Shown: piece by piece, positions 58,793 to 64,000 of the stretch
Position numbering within the stretch: the stretch's first letter is position 1
Layout of the letters: every line of letters begins with the position of its first letter
NCBI GenBank assembly: GCA_001464335.1
Contig: LNEV01000002.1
Location: 1-64,000 of the forward strand
DNA length: 64,000 nucleotides
Direction: 5' to 3'
Origin: Rhizobiales bacterium Ga0077545
GTDB lineage: Bacteria; Pseudomonadota; Alphaproteobacteria; Rhizobiales; Methylopilaceae
The notes under the pieces: generated by a model
What the model saw: only the letters and a program-made list of their open reading frames with translations
What the model was told of the DNA's origin: nothing
Databases searched by the model: none
Position numbers and translations under genes: made by a program

Positions 58793-59656
58793 TCAGTCGA
58801 ACAGATCGAGCGAGAAGCGCCGCGAGACGCCGAGGCCGACCGTGAACTGGTCGCTGTCGCCAACCGCGACGACCGGTGAATCCTCGGCGTCGCCGAGCAT
58901 GGCCATGTAGGACGCCTCGACATTCACGAACCAGTCCCGCCGGAATTCGTAGCTGATTTCGGCGGAGACGCCCGCCGATTTGAGGCCGCCTTCGGCGTCG
59001 TAGGCGGCGAGGCGGCCGCCGGTGGCAATGGACTCGGCTGCTGTCACGCCGAAATAGGTGTCCATATAATCATCGCCGGCAAAACTCGCGACCGGGCCGA
59101 ATTTCACCTCGAGCGCGGCGCTGGGACGCAGGATGACGTTGCCGCCGATCTCGCCGACAAAACCTTCCGCGCCGCCGAACGCGTAGCGCGCCTTGCCGTA
59201 CACTTCGGCATGCGTCCATTCATAGCTGGCGCGCAGGCCGACCTCGTAGGTCGTGTCGATGTCGTTGAGGCCCAGAAGCTCGTCATGCTCCGAACTTTCG
59301 CGTTCGCCGGTAATGTCGAAGCTCGGTCCGATCGAAAATCCCAGATCGTCCCCGCCGCCCACGGTGAAGAAGCCCGGCACGCTGAGATATTCCAGATCGA
59401 TGATGGGAAACGGCGAGAACTCGTAATCGGAGGCCGATTCATAAGCGGGGCTCATCCGGCCGCCGACGCCCAGCTTGATGACCAGATCATGCGCCCGGGC
59501 GACGGGCTCCACATATTGCGTGGGCTCAGCGGCGGGAGCATCCGCGGCCAAAGCGGGCAGGGACGTCGAGGCCAGAGCGGCGGCGGCGATGCACGCGAGC
59601 GGCGCGGAGGACCGTGCGGCCAGAGGAAAAAGCGGCCGAGCCGTGCAAAAGTTCAT
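58793..59656 (-). CDS. MipA/OmpV family outer membrane protein
   Basis: The 287-residue protein has a signal peptide (CIAAAALASTSLPALAADAP) and a beta-barrel of the MipA/OmpV family: LGVGGRMSPAYESASDYEFS, FSIGPSFDITGERESS, GLRASYEWTHAEVYGKARYA, and a terminal VGLGVSRRFSLDLFD typical of outer-membrane insertion except for the final Asp. ATG 59656 follows GGTGGGGG. It is divergent from a TetR gene, with palindromes between them, so expression is probably inducible. Confidence 0.88.
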   Translation of the reverse strand: MNFCTARPLFPLAARSSAPLACIAAAALASTSLPALAADAPAAEPTQYVEPVARAHDLVIKLGVGGRMSPAYESASDYEFSPFPIIDLEYLSVPGFFTVGGGDDLGFSIGPSFDITGERESSEHDELLGLNDIDTTYEVGLRASYEWTHAEVYGKARYAFGGAEGFVGEIGGNVILRPSAALEVKFGPVASFAGDDYMDTYFGVTAAESIATGGRLAAYDAEGGLKSAGVSAEISYEFRRDWFVNVEASYMAMLGDAEDSPVVAVGDSDQFTVGLGVSRRFSLDLFD

Positions 59657-59675
59657 CGTCAACCCCCACCTTACA

Positions 59676-59688
59676 TGTTCAATGAACA
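59676..59688. promoter_or_regulatory. Palindrome upstream of the MipA gene
   Basis: TGTTCA-A-TGAACA is a perfect 6-1-6 palindrome 20 bases ahead of the MipA start. A related half ATTCAATG follows at 59695. It may be a TetR or other operator. Confidence 0.5.
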
Positions 59689-59739
59689 CTTAGCATTCAA
59701 TGTTGGCCCCGACAAGGCGGTTCGTGCATGAAAGTCATT

Positions 59740-59757
59740 GGTCTATTGGAGTAGACC
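59740..59757. promoter_or_regulatory. Inverted repeat upstream of the TetR gene
   Basis: GGTCTA (59740-59745) and TAGACC (59752-59757) are perfect arms around six bases, 43 bases ahead of the TetR start. Flanking ATTGG and CCAAT extend the symmetry loosely. Likely the autoregulatory operator. Confidence 0.5.
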
Positions 59758-59800
59758 CGACCAATCATCGCACACCCGCAGGAAAGCTCCGCGCCCGGCC

Positions 59801-60484
59801 ATGAAGACAGCCCCTCCGAAACCGCGCCCCTCGCCGGAACACACGCGCAAGCCGCGCGGTGCCGGGCATGAACGCCGCGCCGAGATCATCGAGGCGGCCA
59901 AGAAGCTGTTCTTCGAAGAAGGGACGGAGAATGTAACGACGCGGCGCATCGCCGAGCGCGTCGGGATCTCGCAGACGGGCGTGTATGTCTATTTCCCGAA
60001 CAAGGACGCCATTCTGGGCGCCATCCGGCATGAGACCTTCCAGCACATCATGGCTCTCATTCGCGGTGTTTCGGCCGAGGTGCCTGCCGGTCTCGGGCGG
60101 CTGGAAGCCATCTTCCGGGCCTATGTCGATTTCGCGTTCGAGCGCCCCATGGAATACCAGCTGACCCTGATGCGCGGCGGCGTGCGGCGTCCTCCGACGC
60201 CCGCCGAAAGGGACCTGTCGCGGCCCTTCGAGGAATTGTCGATCGGCCGTCAGTGTTTTGTGACGTTCCTCCGCGAAATCGAGCAGCTGATCGCGGACGG
60301 CCATCTGAAGCAGAGCGATCCCTTGCTGACGGCGATGTCGATCTGGATGTCGTGGCAGGGCGTGTGCCTGATGGTCATCAACTTCCCGAACTTCCCCTGG
60401 GCGGACCGCGAACAGCTCATCGCGCAGACGATGAAGATGATGGCGTTCGGCCTGGCGGCGCAGGAACCGGAAAAGGGTGCGTGA
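59801..60484 (+). CDS. TetR/AcrR family transcriptional regulator
   Basis: This 227-residue regulator has a basic leader (MKTAPPKPRPSPEHTRKPRG) and a TetR helix-turn-helix at about 27-72 (IIEAAKKLFFEEGTENVTTR, then SQTGVYVYFPNKDAILGAIR). The C-terminal domain is of the WHG type (SIWMSWQGVCLMVINFPNFP). ATG 59801 is the natural start; the in-frame TTG at 59738 lies in the operator region. Between divergent MipA and downstream P450 genes, it may control either or both. Confidence 0.88.
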   Translation: MKTAPPKPRPSPEHTRKPRGAGHERRAEIIEAAKKLFFEEGTENVTTRRIAERVGISQTGVYVYFPNKDAILGAIRHETFQHIMALIRGVSAEVPAGLGRLEAIFRAYVDFAFERPMEYQLTLMRGGVRRPPTPAERDLSRPFEELSIGRQCFVTFLREIEQLIADGHLKQSDPLLTAMSIWMSWQGVCLMVINFPNFPWADREQLIAQTMKMMAFGLAAQEPEKGA

Positions 60485-60629
60485 CGAAGGATGTTCGCTG
60501 ACGCACGTGGCAGAGCCGTAACCGTTACGCGCTTGGCGTCGCGACATTTCGCGGACATCGTTCGCCGGTCGGAGCTGTGCCGGCCGCAATATGCCGACAA
60601 TGCCTGCCTCCGGTCGAAGGAGGCTTGCC

Positions 60630-62180
60630 ATGGACATGAAACGAAGGACATTCCTCGCCGCCGGAGCCGGCGCGATCGCCACGGCCTCGTCCCAACCGGC
60701 GCTGTCCCATTATCCGCTGCTGAAAGCGTATTCGCCGCTGGCTCCGGGCGATCTGGCCTCGGCTGCCGCGCGCCTGCGTGAACAATTCCTGCGGGATTTC
60801 GAGCCGGCCTACATCGAGAACGTCATCCTTCCGCATTTTCTCGTCAGCGTGTTCATCGGCGAGAAGTCGTTCCTGCCGATGATCGATCTGGCGCTGACCA
60901 AGGAAAACGCGCTGCCGAACGATCTCTGGGGCCTGCTGGGCGAGAGCTGGCGGCCCGCTCCCGAGGACGGCGTCACCGTGTTTCTGCAGGGACTGGAAAA
61001 GCGCGGCCCCGACAACCGCCGCAAGCGTATCTACATGTCCGCCGTCACGCCCGATCTCTACCGCGCGAAATACGGCGGCAAGGTCACGGCGTTCTTCGAC
61101 CGGCTGCTCGACGACGGCAATGTCGGCAAGCCGCTGATGCGGCCCTATCTCGAAGCCTATTGGGACCTTTACTGGGACCTGCATCTGGGCGTGAAGCCCG
61201 ACGATATTCCGCCGCGCGTGCGCCAGATCGGCGAAAGCTTCAACACGGTTCTGGCCTATCGCGACCCGACGCAGCGGATCGTCTACTAGCACTACATGAC
61301 GGTCCGCGCCCATCTCGATTTCCTGAAATCTTGGATCGAGGAGAAGATCGAAGACATCGCCGAGGGACGGACGCCGGAGCCGGACAAGACATTCGCCTAT
61401 TACTGGGAAAAGAACGGCGCGGGCAGCAGCCATTTTGCGCGCAAGGATGTCGTGTTCGAGTGCTTCCACAATTTCGTGGCCTTCAGCCAATGGGGCAACA
61501 CGATCTACAACATGATGCAGAAGCTGGGCCGCAGCACGGGCGATCCGGCGGCGCGGGACTGGCTCGTGAAAACGATGGAGGGCGATCCCGACAATGCGGG
61601 AGGAGGCGCGTTCACGCCGCTCGAACGCTATGTCATGGAGATGTTCCGCCTGATTTCGCCGAACGGCGGAAGCATTTCGGCCATCGAGGAGACGATTGTT
61701 CCAAGGTTCGAACGCAACGGTTACATCGTCAGCCCGCACACATCGACCGGCGTCGATCCGGTGCACTGGGAAAACCCGCTTGAATTCGATCCCACCCGCT
61801 ATGAGCGCGTGCCGACAAGCCAGGAGGTGGATGAGGCGAAGGCGCGGCAGATCGGCTTTGCGAAATGCCCCTTCGATCTGACGAGCTTCGAGGTGAAGGA
61901 CGGTCGCAAGGCCGCGCTGAACAACAGCGCGTTCGGGACGGTGTTCGGTGTCGCGGACGGGAAGGCGATGCCGGTCTGCGACTATGCCGGTTTCGCGCCC
62001 TTCGGGTTCGGCTACCGGCGCTGCCCGGGCGAGCAGCTGACCATCCAGGCCTTCGAGGATTTTCTGCGAAAGGTCTGGAACGACAAGATCGAGTTTGTGA
62101 AACTCAACATCGCCAGTCCCGAGCCGCTTCCGATCGGGCCACGCACGGTGATCGCCGACAATATCGGATTCACGCGGTGA
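60630..62180 (+). pseudogene. Cytochrome P450-like heme-thiolate protein with Tat-type leader, interrupted by in-frame TAG
   Basis: A single reading frame of 516 codons is broken by one TAG at 61287-61289; frames before and after are the same. The first 219 residues begin MDMKRRTFLAAGAGAIATAS, a twin-arginine-type leader, after GAAGGAGG. The 3' part has the P450 ExxR motif in YVMEMFRLISP and the heme loop FGFGYRRCPGEQLT with axial Cys at about residue 465. Read through, length and motifs fit a complete P450 superfamily member. A Tat leader on a P450 is unusual. The two pieces (60630-61289 and about 61296-62180) cannot bind heme and substrate separately, so I call a nonsense pseudogene unless the amber codon is read through or is a sequencing error. 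Confidence 0.75.
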
Positions 62181-62246
62181 TCCGATGCAATGCGGAAACC
62201 GGCTGCTCGCGGTACGGCATCGGTCGGCACGCTTATGAGCTGAAGC

Positions 62247-62271
62247 GGAACTTATTGTTCCAGAGCAGGTT
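62247..62271 (+). promoter_or_regulatory. EcfG-type general stress promoter
   Basis: GGAAC (62247-62251), 17 bases, then GTT (62269-62271) match the alphaproteobacterial EcfG sigma promoter form GGAAC-N16/17-cGTT. It is 27 bases ahead of the DUF892 start; this family is often under general stress control. Confidence 0.55.
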
Positions 62272-62298
62272 TCTTTCCCGCCTATCGGGGAGAGACAG

Positions 62299-62772
62299 AT
62301 GAAAACATTGGCAGACCTGTTCGAGCATACGCTCAAAGACGTGTATTACGCGGAGAACGCGATCACCAAGGCGCTTCCGAAGATCGCGAAGGCAGCGAAA
62401 AGCGCCAAGCTCAAAGAGGCGGCTGAAGAACACCTGGCCGAAACCAAAGGCCAGATTACGAAGCTGAAGCAGGTCTTCAAAGCGGTTGGAGCAAATCCCG
62501 AAGGCGAGAAATGCGACGCGATCGAGGGCCTCATCAAGGAAGCTGACGGGCTCGTCGAGGAGGCATCCGGCGTTGCGCTCGATGCCGGCCTTTTGGCGGC
62601 ATGCCAAGCGGTTGAACACTATGAAATTGCGCGGTACGGCTCTCTGCGCGAATGGGCGAAGGAGCTGGGTTACGATGAGGCCCACACCCTGCTGACCGAG
62701 ATTCTGGATCAGGAGAAAGCCGCCAACAGCAAACTTACCAACCTCGCCATTACGAGCATCAACAAGGTCTGA
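62299..62772 (+). CDS. DUF892 (YciF-like) ferritin-like protein
   Basis: The 157-residue product is an all-helical ferritin-like DUF892 protein: MKTLADLFEHTLKDVYYAEN, AITKALPKIAKAAKSAKLKE, HLAETKGQITKLKQVF, and CQAVEHYEIARYGSLREWAK. Carboxylate and His residues in Glu19-Asn20, EEHLAE and EHYE sit where a di-metal site would be. Family members are induced by stress. GGGGAGAGACAG is a clear ribosome site. A GGAAC-type stress promoter lies upstream. Confidence 0.92.
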   Translation: MKTLADLFEHTLKDVYYAENAITKALPKIAKAAKSAKLKEAAEEHLAETKGQITKLKQVFKAVGANPEGEKCDAIEGLIKEADGLVEEASGVALDAGLLAACQAVEHYEIARYGSLREWAKELGYDEAHTLLTEILDQEKAANSKLTNLAITSINKV

Positions 62773-62801
62773 GATTGGCGTCTGCAAGGTATAGGAGGGA
62801 G

Positions 62802-62818
62802 GCGGGGGCGAACCCCGC
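62802..62818. other. Short hairpin after the DUF892 gene
   Basis: GCGGGG (62802-62807), loop GCGAA, CCCCGC (62813-62818). The stem is stable, but the following bases TTCTCC are not a T-tract, so it may be a weak terminator or part of a small RNA. The rest of 62773-63015 shows nothing else. Confidence 0.35.
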
Positions 62819-63015
62819 TTCTCCAGTTTGTCGACGCCTCGTTGACCATCGGGGCCATCATCAAATCAAGCCGCGGTCGAAGCAGCACACTGCGGCTCTG
62901 GCCAGGTTCGCCAAGGATTCGCGTGGTGTTCTTCCCTGCATGGTTCTGATCAGCGTCGTTACATCCATGCGCTGACGGAGCATGTTTTGCGCGGCGGACG
63001 TCGACCCCGGTCCGC

Positions 63016-64000
63016 TCAGATCGCAGCGATGGTGCGAAGGCGCGCGCGGGGGTGGATTTCGGACTGGCTGAGCACCGGGGTCTGGCTGCGGAAGCGGTCG
63101 ACCACCGAGCGCACGAACGGGCGTATGGACGCCGAAGTCAGCAGGACCGGCACCTCGCCCTGGCGCGCCGCGTCTTCGAAACGCTCGCGCACGAGGCCGA
63201 TGAATTCGTGCAGCCGTGACGGCGCCATTGCGAGCTGACGGTCGTCTCCGTTTCCGACGAGCGATTCCTGGAAGGCCTGTTCCCAGACCGGCGACAGGAC
63301 GACGAGCGGCAGCGTGCCGTCCGGCGCGGAATATTGCGAGCAGAGCTGGCGGCCAAGGCGCGAGCGCACATGCTCGGCGATGGCGGCAGGATTGCGCGTC
63401 CAGCCGACGGCTTCCGCGACGCCTTCGAGGATGGTGCCGAGATCGCGGATGGAGACGCGCTCGCCGAGCAGGAACTGGAGCACGCGCTGCAGCGCGGTCA
63501 TCGAAAGCTGGCTCGGGATGATGTCCTCGACAAGCTTCGACTGTTCCTTCGGCAGATCCTTCAGGAGCTTGGAGACCTCGCCGTAGGACAGCAGGTCCGG
63601 CATATGGCTTTTCAGGATTTCTGTGAGATGAGTCGACAGCACGGTCGATGAATCCACCACCGTGTAGCCGCGCACCGCCGCATCCTCGCGCAGCGCCCCG
63701 TCGACCCAGGTGGCGGGCAGGCCGAAGGTCGGCTCGATCGTGTGGTTGCCGGGCATCTGGATCTGCGCGCCAGATGGGTCCATGACCATGAACTGGCCGG
63801 GATAGACTTGGCCCGCGCCGGCGGGAGTTTCCTTGACCTTGATCACGTAATTGTTGGCGCCCAGATGGACATTGTCGAGCAGCCGTACGGACGGCATGAC
63901 GAAGCCCATGTCTGAGGCGAACTGGCGGCGCAGCGCCTTGATCTGCTCGGTGAGCTTGTCGGAGCCGTCCGGCCCGTCCACCAGCGGCAGGAGGCCGTAG
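63016..64000 (-). CDS. flhA: Flagellar biosynthesis protein FlhA, C-terminal cytoplasmic domain (truncated by window edge)
   Basis: FlhA is the export-gate membrane protein of the flagellar secretion system. The window contains its last 327 codons, all from the cytoplasmic domain: KLTEQIKALRRQFASDMGFV, MPSVRLLDNVHLGANNYVI, HLTEILKSHMPDLLSYGEVS (substrate-chaperone binding region), and LTSASIRPFVRSVVDRFRSQ, LSQSEI near the end. All blocks are well conserved. The membrane part lies beyond position 64000. The stop is at 63016-63018. Confidence 0.95.
   Translation of the reverse strand, partial: YGLLPLVDGPDGSDKLTEQIKALRRQFASDMGFVMPSVRLLDNVHLGANNYVIKVKETPAGAGQVYPGQFMVMDPSGAQIQMPGNHTIEPTFGLPATWVDGALREDAAVRGYTVVDSSTVLSTHLTEILKSHMPDLLSYGEVSKLLKDLPKEQSKLVEDIIPSQLSMTALQRVLQFLLGERVSIRDLGTILEGVAEAVGWTRNPAAIAEHVRSRLGRQLCSQYSAPDGTLPLVVLSPVWEQAFQESLVGNGDDRQLAMAPSRLHEFIGLVRERFEDAARQGEVPVLLTSASIRPFVRSVVDRFRSQTPVLSQSEIHPRARLRTIAAI

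Noticed and set aside
61287..61289. Pyrrolysine or other recoding at the TAG codon
   Set aside because: No recoding element or dedicated tRNA gene is visible and other genes use TAG as a stop (for example the GntR gene ending at 39452). A nonsense mutation or read error is simpler.
62802..62818. Rho-independent terminator after the DUF892 gene
   Set aside because: The stem is short and lacks a T-tract; it is kept only as an unassigned hairpin.

Overview
The window is high-GC DNA from an alphaproteobacterium, most probably a member of the Hyphomicrobiales (Rhizobiales). The evidence is the essential ChpT-CtrA cell-cycle relay next to chemotaxis and flagellar genes, an EipA (DUF1134) envelope protein, an EcfG-type stress promoter in front of a DUF892 gene, and repeats typical of the order. 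I cannot resolve the genus from sequence alone. No rRNA, tRNA or CRISPR array was seen.

Layout. 1-600: 3' end of a tartronate semialdehyde reductase gene. 601-2135: a small accessory patch (two overlapping minus-strand genes, one a helix-turn-helix protein, with short direct repeats), then the kdp leader. 2136-10550: a complete high-affinity potassium operon, small ORF-kdpF-A-B-C-(degenerate EIIA domain)-kdpD-kdpE. 10685-20774: a carbon-source locus. A minus-strand operon (CoA-transferase, DUF993 aldolase-like, AroE-like dehydrogenase, xylose-isomerase-like TIM barrel) and a MaoC-TetR unit each carry the same palindromic operator; divergent to them is a complete sugar-type ABC importer. 20938-39452: a dense catabolic locus that resembles the Rut pyrimidine pathway in its enzyme classes (flavin reductase, FMN-dependent LLM monooxygenase, nitroreductase, RidA-like proteins). 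Here the RidA component is three proteins, each with three tandem RidA-like domains. It also holds two NitT/TauT-type ABC importers, an MFS transporter, an Ldh2-type dehydrogenase, a fumarylacetoacetate-hydrolase-family enzyme and three regulators.

39515-40735: a decaying ExbD-TonB pair with no ExbB, a missing normal start for exbD and a frameshift in tonB. 40801-48352: housekeeping and envelope genes (AraC regulator, small lipoprotein pair, prfC, extensin-like protein, coiled-coil membrane protein, EipA, CysQ). 48472-57836: chpT, the cheAWYBR operon, a bidirectional terminator, ctrA on the opposite strand, then fliI-fliJ. 58139-64000: an HTH gene, a MipA-type outer membrane protein divergent from a TetR gene, a Tat-leader cytochrome P450 gene split by an in-frame amber codon, a DUF892 stress protein, and the 3' part of flhA.

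How the parts work together. The kdp operon couples pump, sensor and regulator, and its extra EIIA-like protein lacks the phosphoryl-accepting histidine, so it is a candidate non-phosphorylatable modulator of KdpD. The 21-38 kb locus looks like import, reduced-flavin-dependent ring or N-C cleavage, handling of reactive imine/enamine or acrylate-type products, and reduction of an aldehyde product; its substrate is unknown. In the motility region a TTAA-N7-TTAA box overlapping the chpT stop codon would place the che operon under CtrA, tying chemotaxis to the cell cycle.
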